Positions 52,476 through 60,957 of a stretch of 64,000 nucleotides of DNA are shown here, piece by piece (the stretch's first letter is position 1; each line of letters starts with the position of its first letter). The position numbers and the translations under genes were made by a program. The stretch covers positions 81,428 to 145,427 of the forward strand of contig NZ_BBPP01000004.1 of NCBI RefSeq assembly GCF_000787835.1, in the 5' to 3' direction. The notes beneath the pieces were generated by a model. That model was not told the DNA's origin, searched no databases, and worked only from the letters and a program-made list of their open reading frames with translations. This DNA is from Streptacidiphilus melanogenes. Its GTDB lineage: Bacteria > Actinomycetota > Actinomycetes > Streptomycetales > Streptomycetaceae.

Positions 52476-53017
52476 CGGTTGACCCCGTGCATGTGCGTCA
52501 GTTCCTCGTCCACGACCTCGCCCACCGCGTCGCCCACCACATGGCGCAACGTCGCGCGCAGCACCTCCAGACCGCGTGCGGTCTGGCTCTTCACCGTTCC
52601 CTCGGACACGCCCAGCAGTTCGGCGGTCGCGTGCACGCTCTGGTCTTCGAAGAACCGCAGCACCAGGACCGCCCGTTGCCGCGGCGCCAGCCGCTGCAGG
52701 GCGGCTCGCACCGCCAGGCCCAGATCCGCGTCGGCGCCGCCCGGCGCGGGCGCGTCCGGCAGCTGCTCGTGCGGTCGTTCCCGGTGCCACAGCCGTCGTC
52801 GCGAGGCGATGAAGGTGTTCACCAGGGTGCGCCGGGCGTAGGCGTCCAGATGCTCGATCCGCCGCCGCCCGCGCCGGGCCATGACCACCTTGATCAGCGT
52901 CGTCTGCACGAGATCCTCGGCGGCGTGCGTGTCCCCGCACATCAGGTAGGCGCTGCGCAGCAGTGCGTGTCGCCGATGGCTGAGGAACTCCCGCAGCTCC
53001 GGATCGTCCCTGTGCAC
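52472..53017 (-). CDS. RNA polymerase sigma factor, SigE family
   Basis: 181 aa. Region 2 contains 'ALLRSAYLMCGDTHAAEDLV' and 'AYARRTLVNTFI'; region 4 is 'LAPRQRAVLVLRFFEDQSVH' and 'ATAELLGVSEGTVKSQTARG'. This is the ECF41/SigE-70 type common in streptomycetes. No full anti-sigma with zinc motif follows; the neighbouring gene is a membrane protein coupled by ATGA overlap. GTG at 53017 with GGGGGA upstream. It likely drives an envelope response. Confidence 0.92.
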   Translation of the reverse strand: MHRDDPELREFLSHRRHALLRSAYLMCGDTHAAEDLVQTTLIKVVMARRGRRRIEHLDAYARRTLVNTFIASRRRLWHRERPHEQLPDAPAPGGADADLGLAVRAALQRLAPRQRAVLVLRFFEDQSVHATAELLGVSEGTVKSQTARGLEVLRATLRHVVGDAVGEVVDEELTHMHGVNR

Positions 53018-53170
53018 CCTTGCATCCCCCGTCAGTCGCCCTGCGCGCCTTGCTCGCTTCCACCCCTGTTGATGGGGTGGGCAGGCCGTCAGGTTGGGGG
53101 TCGGCCGGGAGATTTCAGAAATTCTCGGTGCGGTGCCGGTCCGCGTCAGCGTGCCAGGTCAGGGCCGCGT

Positions 53171-53587
53171 TCACGCGCCGGGTTCGCCGAGCTCGCTGAA
53201 GAGCGTCAGCTGCAGGGCGCCGGGAGCCTCCAGGCGGGAGTTGAGCGAGTTCCACGGCGTCCTGGTCGGCTCGGCCAGCACCTCCGCCCCGGCCTCGGCG
53301 AGCCGCGCCGTCACGGCGGGGGAGTCGTCGACCTGGAACGCCACCCGGATGTGGCCCGCCACGCGTCGGCCCACCTCGACGTCGTCGATGAAGGCGGCGT
53401 GCCCGGGATCCGCGATCTCCAGCGTGGCCCGCCCGGCCTCCAGAATCGTCACCCGCCCGTCGGGCGAGGAGAACGCCCCACGCTCGGGCAGCCCCAGCAC
53501 GTCCCGGTAGAACCGCAGCGCGGCGTCGTAGTCCTCGGCCGTGACGACCAGCCGCAGCTCACGCACACCGGATTCCTCGGCCGTCAC
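53171..53587 (-). CDS. VOC-superfamily protein
   Basis: 138 aa. 'LRLVVTAEDYDAALRFYRDV', 'GLPERG', 'HIRVAFQVDDSPAVTARLAE' and 'LTLFSELG' give the two-module VOC pattern. GTG at 53587. The central segment has 'AAFIDDVEVGRRV', and a glutamate near each module end could ligate a metal. Substrate unknown. Confidence 0.85.
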   Translation of the reverse strand: MTAEESGVRELRLVVTAEDYDAALRFYRDVLGLPERGAFSSPDGRVTILEAGRATLEIADPGHAAFIDDVEVGRRVAGHIRVAFQVDDSPAVTARLAEAGAEVLAEPTRTPWNSLNSRLEAPGALQLTLFSELGEPGA

Positions 53588-53674
53588 CCGGGTCTCTCCC
53601 TCACATCCGTCGGGGTTCGGGCACGATCATCCCACGACCCCGCCCGCCCTCGCGGGCTCGACGAGGAGGTGAAC

Positions 53675-54043
53675 GTGGCCGTCTACGCCACCGTGAGGGG
53701 CTGGCTCGAGTGCGACAGCGTGCAACTCGCCCGGATCGCGGAGATCACCGACGCGGAGAACGGCGATTTCCTCTACGCGGGCGGCTGGACCTTCCCGGAA
53801 CGCCGGTGCATGTGGACCAGCCTGGTGTTCTTCGGCGCGGACATGCGTCAGGAGAACGTCGGCGCGGTCCTCGACCGGCTCCGCGCCATCGCCCGGATAC
53901 CGGTGTCCGACGAGGACGACGACCGGGTCAGGGGGCTCTTCGTGGTGAGCCACGAGACCGGGGGCACGCAGGAGTGGCGGGTCCACGGCGGTGATGTCGC
54001 GATCCTGGACCCGGGGGAGCGGTACCGGTACCTCGAGGAGTAG
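53675..54043 (+). CDS. Unknown small protein
   Basis: 122 aa from a GTG at 53675 with GAGGAG six bases upstream. Mixed beta-alpha pattern: 'VYATVRGWLECDSVQLARIA', 'GDFLYAGGWTFPERRCMWTS', 'LVFFGADMRQENVGAVLDRL', and a strand-rich end. No signal peptide or TM. I do not recognise the family; size and composition fit stand-alone immunity-like or YjgK-like proteins, which stays open. Confidence 0.7.
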   Translation: MAVYATVRGWLECDSVQLARIAEITDAENGDFLYAGGWTFPERRCMWTSLVFFGADMRQENVGAVLDRLRAIARIPVSDEDDDRVRGLFVVSHETGGTQEWRVHGGDVAILDPGERYRYLEE

Positions 54044-54182
54044 CGACGCCTGTCGCGTCGCGGTGAGCGCGGGGTTCCGGGAGAGGGGTTTCCGGGAGGG
54101 AAGGGGTGGGGAGTTCAAGGCCGCCTGCGCCTGTTCGTGCGGTGCCTTGCGGGGTGCCCGATTGTTCGTCAGGAGTGCGTGG

Positions 54183-54953
54183 ATGAGCGAGTTCCGCGGA
54201 AGCGAGTTCGGGGGTCTGCGGGCCCTGGTCACCGGAGGGGCGTCCGGGATCGGGCTGGCGACGGCGCGGCTGCTGGCCGGGCGTGGGGCCGAGGTGGCCG
54301 TGCTGGACCTCGCCGTCGACAGGGTGCAGAAGCCTCTGCACGGGTTCACCGCGGACCTGCGGGACGACGCGTCCGTGCGGGCGGCGGTCGACGCGGCCGT
54401 GGCCGCGCTCGGGGGGCTGGACATCCTGGTCAACAACGCGGGCGTCGGCGCGGCCGGGACCGTGGAGGACAACGACGACGCGCAGTGGCAGCAGGTGCTC
54501 GACGTGAACGTCGTCGGCCTGGCCCGGGTCACCCGCGCCGTGCTGCCGCACCTGCGGCGCTCCGCACACGCCTCCGTGGTCAACACCTGCTCGGCCGCCG
54601 CCACCGTCGGGCTGCCGCAGCGCGCGCTCTACAGCGCCAGCAAGGGCGCGGTCCTGTCGCTGACCCTGGCCATGGCCGCGGACCACGTCCGCGAGGGGAT
54701 CCGGGTGAACTGCGTCAACCCCGGCACCGTCGACACCCCGTGGATCGGTCGGCTGCTCGACGCCGCCGATGATCCGGACGCCGAGCGCGCCGCGCTCCAG
54801 GCCCGGCAGCCGCACGGACGGCTGGTCGGCGCGGACGAGGTGGCCGTCGCCGTCGCCTACCTCGCCTCGCCCGCCTCGGGGTCGACCACCGGCACCGTCC
54901 TGGCCGTCGACGGCGGTATGGCCGCTCTGCGGCTGAGGCCGCTCGGGAGCTGA
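54183..54953 (+). CDS. Short-chain dehydrogenase/reductase
   Basis: 256 aa. 'TGGASGIG' near residue 17, 'LVNNAGVGAAGTV', catalytic Ser in 'VVNTCSAAATVGLP' and Tyr-Lys in 'YSASKGAV'. 'PGTVDTPW' follows, as in FabG-like enzymes. Two acids ('AVLDLAVD') after the second strand favour NAD(H). It precedes the phosphonate-type oxygenase operon by 246 bp but has no sign of being on the same transcript. Substrate unknown. Confidence 0.9.
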   Translation: MSEFRGSEFGGLRALVTGGASGIGLATARLLAGRGAEVAVLDLAVDRVQKPLHGFTADLRDDASVRAAVDAAVAALGGLDILVNNAGVGAAGTVEDNDDAQWQQVLDVNVVGLARVTRAVLPHLRRSAHASVVNTCSAAATVGLPQRALYSASKGAVLSLTLAMAADHVREGIRVNCVNPGTVDTPWIGRLLDAADDPDAERAALQARQPHGRLVGADEVAVAVAYLASPASGSTTGTVLAVDGGMAALRLRPLGS

Positions 54954-55135
54954 GGCGAGGCAACGGCCGCGCACCCGGGGGATCGGAGGCAGCCTGGTGC
55001 GGGCCGCCGCCCCGGGTGTGCGCCGAGGGCCGCCTGCCCCTGAACGCCGCAGTGTCGACCGGACCTTGATGCTTTGCATCCGGTTCGGCCTGCGTTCACC
55101 CGGCCGTTCCTTGCGCTGGAGGACGGGGCCGGGCG

Positions 55136-55155
55136 AAAGTTGGCTATACAACTTT
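55136..55155. promoter_or_regulatory. Palindromic operator overlapping a -10 box
   Basis: AAAGTTG-GCTATA-CAACTTT is a perfect 7-bp inverted repeat. The centre contains TATACA, a good -10 candidate. It lies 45 bp before the ATG of the oxygenase gene and stands out as AT-rich. GntR-type regulators often bind such sites. No regulator gene lies beside it. Confidence 0.65.
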
Positions 55156-55199
55156 TGAGCCTGACGGATCCGACCCGGTCCGACCCGAATCGAGGACCC

Positions 55200-56282
55200 A
55201 TGCTGCCGACCGACGTCCCCGCCCTGTGGCTGCGGGACAACTGCACCTGCGCGGACTGCCGCGACCCGCTGACCGGCCAGAAGCTCTACCAGATCACCGA
55301 TCTGCCCGAGCAGCTCGCGGTCGGGACCGCTCGTCCGCTCGAAGGCGGGGCGAGCGCGAACGGGTGGGAGGTGGTCTGGGCCCCCGACGGTCACGTCTCC
55401 CGCTACACGGCCCAGTGGCTCGAGCGTGCCGCTGATCCCGACCCGCGCACGGAGGACGCCAAGGACCTGTGGGGGAGTGCGGCCTCGCTGGCCGACGGCC
55501 TCCCCGAGACGACCTGGTCCGCCTACCTCGCGGACGACGCCGAGCGCCTGCGCATGCTGGAGGCCGTCGCGCGGCTCGGCTTCTGCCTGCTGCGCGGCGT
55601 CCCCGTCCGTGACGGCCAGTCGCAGCAGGTGGCCCGCACCTTCGGGTTCGTCCGCGAGACCAACTACGGCACGCAGTTCGAGGTGCGTGTCGAGGAGCGG
55701 CCGAACAACCTCGCCTTCACCAACGTCGCGATCACCCCGCACACCGACAACCCCTACCGGGACCCGGTGCCGACGCTCCAACTGCTGCACTGCCTGGTCA
55801 ACGACGCCGAGGGCGGCGACTCCGGGCTGGTCGACGGCTTCGCCGCGGCGGCGGCGCTGCGTGAGTCGGACGTCGAGGCGTTCGCGGCGCTGACGGGCAC
55901 GCAGGTGCCGTTCGCCTTCCGTGACGACGTCACCGAGCTCAGCGCCCACAGCCCGCTGATCGCCACCGACCCGGCGGGCCGCATCCGGGAGGTGCGGTTC
56001 AACAACCGCTCACTCGGCACGCTCCGCCTCCCGGCGGCGCAGACGGAGGCCTTCTACGCCGGCTACCGCGCCTTCGCACGCCTGCTGCTGGACCCGGAGC
56101 GCCAGCTCACCTTCAAGCTCGGGCCCGGCGACTGCCTCGTCTTCGACAACACCCGCCTGCTGCACGCCCGCACAGCCTTCGCCCGCGGCGGCGCCCGCCA
56201 CCTCCAGGGCTGCTACGCGGACCTCGACGGCCTGCTCAGCACCGTCGCCGTGCTGCGCCGCAAGGAGGCGCAGCCATGCTGA
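55200..56282 (+). CDS. GBBH-like 2-oxoglutarate/Fe(II) oxygenase, probable TmpA/PhnY-type
   Basis: 360 aa. The N-terminus has a zinc-finger-like motif 'LWLRDNCTCADC' and then 'SRYTAQWLERA', as in gamma-butyrobetaine hydroxylase and its relatives. The TauD-type catalytic domain has 'AITPHTDNPYRDPVPTLQLL' (His-x-Asp) and a distal His with 'VFDNTRLLHARTAF' and the 2-oxoglutarate Arg. TmpA and PhnY hydroxylate trimethyl- or aminoethyl-phosphonates next to the phosphonate carbon. The gene overlaps the HD-oxygenase gene by 7 bp, the pairing that defines TmpA-TmpB and PhnY-PhnZ. ATG at 55200, just after a -10 box and palindrome. Confidence 0.85.
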   Translation: MLPTDVPALWLRDNCTCADCRDPLTGQKLYQITDLPEQLAVGTARPLEGGASANGWEVVWAPDGHVSRYTAQWLERAADPDPRTEDAKDLWGSAASLADGLPETTWSAYLADDAERLRMLEAVARLGFCLLRGVPVRDGQSQQVARTFGFVRETNYGTQFEVRVEERPNNLAFTNVAITPHTDNPYRDPVPTLQLLHCLVNDAEGGDSGLVDGFAAAAALRESDVEAFAALTGTQVPFAFRDDVTELSAHSPLIATDPAGRIREVRFNNRSLGTLRLPAAQTEAFYAGYRAFARLLLDPERQLTFKLGPGDCLVFDNTRLLHARTAFARGGARHLQGCYADLDGLLSTVAVLRRKEAQPC

Positions 56283-56899
56283 CGCCGCACCAGATCGTGG
56301 ACACCCTGGCCGCACTCTTCGCCGGGGAGGGCGCGGACGACTACCTCGGCGAGGACGTGACCCAGGCGGAGCACATGCTCCAGGCTGCCGCCCTCGCCTC
56401 CGCCGAGGGAGCGCCGCCGGCACTGGTCGCCGCCGCGCTGCTCCACGACGTCGGGCACTTCCGCGGGGCGGTCCACGGCCGCGAACTCATGTCCGGCGCC
56501 CGCGACAACCGCCACAGCCGCCAGGGCGCCGACTGGCTCTCCCCGTGGTTCGGCGCGGCCGTCACCGAGCCGATCCGGCTCCATGTCGCCGCGAAGCGCT
56601 ACCTGTGCGCTGTGGAGCCGGACTACTTCGCCCGCCTCTCACCGGCCTCGGTCCACACCCTCTCGGTCCACGGCGGCCCGATGAGCCCGGCCGAGGCGAC
56701 CGCGTTCGACGCCGAGCCCTTCGCCAAGGACGCGGTCCGGCTGCGGCGCTGGGACGACGCAGCGAAGGACGCGTCCGTGGCGGTGCCGGACTTCGACCAC
56801 TACCGGGAGCTGCTGACGTCACTGGCCGTACTCAGCTCGGCGGACCCAGCGGACCCAGCGGTCTCACCGGGCTCACCTGCGGACGGCGGGAACGCGTAG
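56276..56899 (+). CDS. HD-domain mixed-valence diiron oxygenase, probable TmpB/PhnZ-type
   Basis: 207 aa. The N-terminal 'DDYLGEDVTQAEHMLQAA' contains a Tyr-x-x-Glu (Tyr23, Glu26) matching the substrate-loop Tyr and Glu described for PhnZ, and the first His of the metal site. 'ALLHDVGHF' gives the HD pair, 'NRHSRQGADWL' and 'RLHVAAKRYL' the remaining ligands. PhnZ and TmpB cleave alpha-hydroxyphosphonates to phosphate and an amino acid or betaine. The ATG lies inside the end of the oxygenase gene. The substrate (2-aminoethylphosphonate or its trimethylated form) is not decided by motifs alone. Confidence 0.87.
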   Translation: MLTPHQIVDTLAALFAGEGADDYLGEDVTQAEHMLQAAALASAEGAPPALVAAALLHDVGHFRGAVHGRELMSGARDNRHSRQGADWLSPWFGAAVTEPIRLHVAAKRYLCAVEPDYFARLSPASVHTLSVHGGPMSPAEATAFDAEPFAKDAVRLRRWDDAAKDASVAVPDFDHYRELLTSLAVLSSADPADPAVSPGSPADGGNA

Positions 56900-56920
56900 C
56901 GGCCGTCCGCCGACCCGGGG

Positions 56921-57466
56921 TCAGCCGCCGTCCGTGTCCGGGTCGGCGACCGTGCCCGCGTCGCCGGTCGGGGCGTCGCTGCCGGCGTGCCAGCCCAGCG
57001 CGAAGGCCCAGCGGCCGGTGGTGTGGCTGATCACCCGGGCGTGCACGTCGTCATGGGCTTCGAGGTAGCTGTCCTCGTTGAACTCGCCCGTAGGGTCGCC
57101 GCACTGGACGTCGTAACGGGTGAGGCCGTCGATCTCCACGGTGACGCTGCCGGTCCCGGTGCATCGCGCGAACATGCCGAGCGTGCCGGCGGCGATGTGG
57201 GGGATCTCGGGAAACCCGAGGGAGCCGGACATGTTGCCGACCTGCTGGTAGATGGTGGTGAACCCCTCGGCCCGAAGGTTCTCCGGGGTGGCGGACACCG
57301 GGGCGGGCGTGGCCGTGGCGGACGCGGTGGCGGCGACGGCCGCCCGGTGCGTCGCCGGTGCGGCCGCGCCGCCCGTCCCGGAGCAGCCCGAGGCCAGGGC
57401 TGCCACGGTGACGGCGAGCGCGGCTCCCACCGGCGATGACAAGCGGGTGCGGTGCGGCCTGGTCAT
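56921..57466 (-). CDS. Lipoprotein
   Basis: 181 aa from the ATG at 57466. Lipoprotein signal: basic N-terminus, 'GAALAVTVAALASGCSG' with lipobox Ala-Ser-Gly-Cys. An Ala/Thr/Pro-rich linker of ~40 residues follows, then a domain with 'NMSGSLGFPEIPHIAAGTLG', a single Cys pair and 'YDVQCGDPTGEFNEDSYLE'. Function unknown. It is convergent with the HD gene. Confidence 0.75.
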   Translation of the reverse strand: MTRPHRTRLSSPVGAALAVTVAALASGCSGTGGAAAPATHRAAVAATASATATPAPVSATPENLRAEGFTTIYQQVGNMSGSLGFPEIPHIAAGTLGMFARCTGTGSVTVEIDGLTRYDVQCGDPTGEFNEDSYLEAHDDVHARVISHTTGRWAFALGWHAGSDAPTGDAGTVADPDTDGG

Positions 57467-57574
57467 GTCGCTCGTGCGGTCCAATCGAGTGGGCGGGTCG
57501 GTCGCCGGAGCCTACCGTGTACGTCCTTCGGCGAGGCGCCGGGACCGGCCCGCCCGGCGCGCTAGCGTGGGCGG

Positions 57575-57919
57575 ATGGCGATCGACCTGTTCGCGGGGAT
57601 CTACGTCCGGGACCACGACGAGGCCGTGGCCTGGTACTCGCGTGTGCTCGGGGCCGAGCCCGCCTTCCACCCCAACGAGACCGAGGCGGTCTGGGAGCTC
57701 GCCGAGCACCGCTACCTCTACATCCGCCGCAACCCGGAGCACGCCGGCCACGCCGTGCAGACGGTCCTCGTCGACGACCTGGACGCGCGCGTCGAGGCGA
57801 TCGCCCGCCGCGGCGTCGAGCCGGCGTTCCGGGAGCAGTACCCAGGCGGCGCGCGCAAGGTCGTCTACCGCGACGCCGACGGCAACGAGCTCGGTTTCGG
57901 CGGCGTGCCGCAGGACTGA
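57575..57919 (+). CDS. VOC-superfamily protein
   Basis: 114 aa. 'DLFAGIYVRDHDEAVAWYSR', 'YLYIRRNPEHAGHAVQTVLV', 'ARKVVYRDADGNELGFGG' fit the VOC double module. The substrate is unknown. ATG at 57575. It is the shortest of the four single- or double-module VOC proteins in the window. Confidence 0.85.
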   Translation: MAIDLFAGIYVRDHDEAVAWYSRVLGAEPAFHPNETEAVWELAEHRYLYIRRNPEHAGHAVQTVLVDDLDARVEAIARRGVEPAFREQYPGGARKVVYRDADGNELGFGGVPQD

Positions 57920-57959
57920 GACGGCGTAGGCGCCTGGGAGCGGCCCCGGGTGTGTGTGG

Positions 57960-59288
57960 CTACTGGAAGGCGGCCAGGCCGTTGGGCGTGCCCAGGCCGG
58001 TCGGGCCGTCCCAGCCGGGGCCGGAGATGCAGAGCACGGTGCAGCCGCTGTTCGGCGCGGCGTTCTGACCGGCCGTGATGTCGTTGAACGCCGAGGACGG
58101 TGCGGCGTAGAGGGAGTCGGGGCCTTCGACTTCCGCCACGTGGCCGCCGCGGGCGTACAGGCCGGCGACGTACGGGCTGGACTCGCTGGTCCCGCCCACC
58201 GCAAGCCAGCCCAGCTGGGATCCGCTGAAGGGGGTGTAGTCGTCGTAGACGGCCGCGCCGGTGGTCGGGTCGGCGTCGGCGGAGATGTCCGATCCACCGC
58301 GGTGGCCTGCGCAGTCGGCCGAGATGGCGGTGGGCTGGCCGAGCGCCGGCGGCAGTTCGGCGGCGCAGCCGCTGCCGGAGCCGTCCCAGGCCACCTCGCT
58401 GTAGCCGCTCGGGTCGGCGCCGGGCGTGCGGTAGAGCGCCGTGCCGCCGACGGAGGTCACGGTCGGCAGGTTCTGCGGCCACCCGGAGGGCGTGCCCTCG
58501 AAGCCGCCGTCGCCCGAGGAGGCGGTGATGGCCATGCCGGGGTGGTAGAAGTCGCGGGCTGCCTGTCCGAGGTCGAGGGTCGCGTCCGGGTCGAACTGGT
58601 AGCTGACGCTGGCCGCCGAGGCCCCCAGCGAGGCCGCGGTGTTCATCGCGACGCCGAAGTCCTCGGCCGCCTTGTCCTCACTGGTGGTGAGGTCCCGGTT
58701 GACGGTGATCTCCAGGATGTGGCAGGTCGGACAGGCAGCGGAGGCCATGTCGACGTCCAGCGCGGTCTCCAGGCCCACCTGCTCGTCAAAGTCCTTCTCG
58801 TTGGCGGTCTTCCCCGGGGCCAGCGGCGCGCCGCCGTGCTCCCCGACCTGCTTGAAGCAGCCGTCGGCCGCGGTGCACGCCGGTAACCCGTACTGCGCGC
58901 GGTAGGTGTTGAGGTCGGTCTCGAGGGTCGGGAAGGCGCCCTCGTCGAGGATCGCGATGGTGTTGGTCGAACCCACGGTCGCGGCCGGCAGGTGGTACGC
59001 GGCGGCGAAGTCCGCCGGACCGTAGCCGGCGGGGCTGCCGGTCACGAGCGCCTTGCTCGAGCCGGGGGCGGTGGTGACGACCTCCGCCATGCACCGGTCA
59101 CGGGCGATCCCGGCGCAGACCCGGGTGGTGCCGCGGTTCGCGAGTTGGGGGCTGGGCAGGGTCGCGACCGAACCGATCCTCGGGCTCGGGGTGGTCTGCG
59201 CCTGCGCCACGCCCCCCGGCAGGACGAGCGGGCCGACAGCCACCGCTCCGGCCGCCAGTGTCGCCATGCCGGCCTTACGGAGGTTCAT
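57960..59288 (-). CDS. Secreted S53-family (sedolisin-like) serine-carboxyl peptidase
   Basis: 442 aa. Signal peptide to about residue 30 ('AQAQ'). Sedolisin signatures are Glu174 and Asp178 in 'GLETALDVDMA', oxyanion Asp260 in 'ITASSGDGGF', and Ser368 in 'VGGTSESSPYVAG'. The calcium-site end 'GPGWDGPTGLGTPNGL' is also typical. It lacks the long N-terminal prodomain of fungal enzymes, as do other streptomycete members. It should act outside the cell, optimally at low pH. The next gene on the other side encodes a small secreted protein of the peptidase-inhibitor I36/crystallin type. Confidence 0.9.
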   Translation of the reverse strand: MNLRKAGMATLAAGAVAVGPLVLPGGVAQAQTTPSPRIGSVATLPSPQLANRGTTRVCAGIARDRCMAEVVTTAPGSSKALVTGSPAGYGPADFAAAYHLPAATVGSTNTIAILDEGAFPTLETDLNTYRAQYGLPACTAADGCFKQVGEHGGAPLAPGKTANEKDFDEQVGLETALDVDMASAACPTCHILEITVNRDLTTSEDKAAEDFGVAMNTAASLGASAASVSYQFDPDATLDLGQAARDFYHPGMAITASSGDGGFEGTPSGWPQNLPTVTSVGGTALYRTPGADPSGYSEVAWDGSGSGCAAELPPALGQPTAISADCAGHRGGSDISADADPTTGAAVYDDYTPFSGSQLGWLAVGGTSESSPYVAGLYARGGHVAEVEGPDSLYAAPSSAFNDITAGQNAAPNSGCTVLCISGPGWDGPTGLGTPNGLAAFQ

Positions 59289-59627
59289 CACAGCGGTTTC
59301 CTCTCAGTGAGCGCCCGCCGCCGGACCGTAGGGGCGGCGCACGACGGGATGACGATTCGTCACTGCTTGTTGTGTCCATGACTAGGACATGGGTGCAACC
59401 GTCACACCAGGGACCGGCTACGTCAAGAGAGGTGCTGCAGTGAGCGTCCCAGGCAGGGATCGGGGCGTCCCAATCGGCAGGTCAGCGCCGTGGGAAGCCC
59501 CGAACGTCCCGGCGTGGCCGGGGACTGTCGACCAACTCGACTGCAGCGGACAAGAGTTGTCGCTGTCGAGCCCGGCAGCCAGCCGGTCGGCTCGGATTTC
59601 GTTCATGCGATCCATGGGAGACGAATC

Positions 59628-60011
59628 GTGTTCAAGCGAGGAATGGCCGCTCTGGCCCTCGCCGCGGGTGCGGCGCTCGGGGGCCTCGTGGCCGCCCCGG
59701 CGGCGAACGCGGCCCCGGCGGGCTGCAACTCCGGTGCGCTGTGTGCGTACTGGCTGACGAACTACACGTCCGCCTCGGGTCACGGCGTGCAGCAGGTCTA
59801 CCAGAACAACGACGACCTGACGATGTACGCCAACTTCTACAACTCGGCCGGCGGCTCGCTGTTCAACAACGGCAACAGCTGCAACGTCGACGTCTACCCC
59901 GGTACCTACCACGGCGGCGGGGTCATGCACCTGGACCGCGGCACCGGCTGGACCGACGTCTCGGCGGGCAACCTGCCGCACATCGAGTCCAACTACTGGT
60001 GCACGTACTGA
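59628..60011 (+). CDS. Secreted I36-type/beta-gamma-crystallin-like small protein
   Basis: 127 aa from a GTG at 59628 with GGGAG eight bases upstream. The signal peptide is 'AALALAAGAALGGLVAAPAANA'. The mature part has two crystallin-like motifs rich in Tyr, Gly and Asn ('CAYWLTNYTSASGHGVQQVY', 'MYANFYNSAGGSLFNNGNSC', 'YHGGGVMH') and two pairs of cysteines. I36 members include the Streptomyces metalloproteinase inhibitor SMPI. Whether it inhibits the nearby peptidase is unknown. It shares its neighbourhood and a divergent region with the S53 gene. Confidence 0.72.
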   Translation: MFKRGMAALALAAGAALGGLVAAPAANAAPAGCNSGALCAYWLTNYTSASGHGVQQVYQNNDDLTMYANFYNSAGGSLFNNGNSCNVDVYPGTYHGGGVMHLDRGTGWTDVSAGNLPHIESNYWCTY

Positions 60012-60024
60012 CGCTGACGTATCG

Positions 60025-60942
60025 ATGAAGTCCAGGATCCGCCTCGTGCTCGCCGCGTTGCTCCTGGGTCTGGGTGCTGCCGGATGCGACGCGTCCGGCA
60101 GCACCACCCAGTCCGCCGCCCCGCAAGCGCAGCCCCGCCCTTTCCACGGCGTCACCTACTACGACCCCCGGCAACGGCTCCTCCTGCACACCATGGAGGA
60201 GACCAGCATCGCGTCCTGCATGCGGGCGCGTGGATTCGTCTACCGGCCACAGCCACTGTCCGACTCGGACCACACGGCCGACGCCAACCCGTACGGCCTG
60301 CTCACCCTGCAACAGGCCCGGAACGACGGATTCGGGATCACCAGCTCGGCCCTCGACGCGCGACCGTTCGTCGACGCGAACGCCGCGGAGGACGGCAGCG
60401 CCGCATGGAAGGCGGCGCTGGACGGCACCACCGCACACCGCGTCTACCTGACGATGCCCGGCCACCGGCAGTTCTTCTACAACGCGGACGCCTGCGCGAC
60501 CCGGGCGGTGGTCGAACTCTACGGCGCGCAGTACTACCGCCTCTTCAACACCCTGCAGATCCTGAGCAACCAGGTCGTCACGACCGTCCAGGCCGATCCG
60601 CGCTTTCTCGCCGCGCAGCGGCGCTGGCAGGCCTGCATGTCCGCGGCGGGTCAGCCGGCCGGCAGCCTGAGCGACCCGCTGAGCTCGGTCAGCGCGCGGC
60701 TCAGGCCGGCCCTCGCCTCGCACGACCCCGCCCGGATCCACACCATGGTCGGCTTCGAACTGAACCTGGCGGAGGCGGACGCCGAATGCCAGGCGACGGC
60801 CGGACTGGCCGACAGCGTGGCCGCGTCGCAGCAGGACGCGGAGCGGGCGGCGATCACCTCGCACGCCGGGGACCTCGCCGAGCTCCAGGCCCTGCAGCGC
60901 CGGGCCCTGGCGACCGGCACACCGGCCGGCGGCGGACGGTGA
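60025..60942 (+). CDS. Lipoprotein of unknown function
   Basis: 305 aa, ATG 13 bp after the previous stop. Lipoprotein signal 'LVLAALLLGLGAAGCDAS'. The mature part has 'TMEETSIASCMRARGFVYRP', two Cys pairs ('ACATRA', 'WQACMSAAG') and helical segments; it fits the streptomycete family of secreted proteins with conserved 'CMxxxGF' motifs. Function unknown. It is probably co-transcribed with the small crystallin-like gene. Confidence 0.78.
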   Translation: MKSRIRLVLAALLLGLGAAGCDASGSTTQSAAPQAQPRPFHGVTYYDPRQRLLLHTMEETSIASCMRARGFVYRPQPLSDSDHTADANPYGLLTLQQARNDGFGITSSALDARPFVDANAAEDGSAAWKAALDGTTAHRVYLTMPGHRQFFYNADACATRAVVELYGAQYYRLFNTLQILSNQVVTTVQADPRFLAAQRRWQACMSAAGQPAGSLSDPLSSVSARLRPALASHDPARIHTMVGFELNLAEADAECQATAGLADSVAASQQDAERAAITSHAGDLAELQALQRRALATGTPAGGGR

Positions 60943-60957
60943 CCGCCGCCCGGCAGA

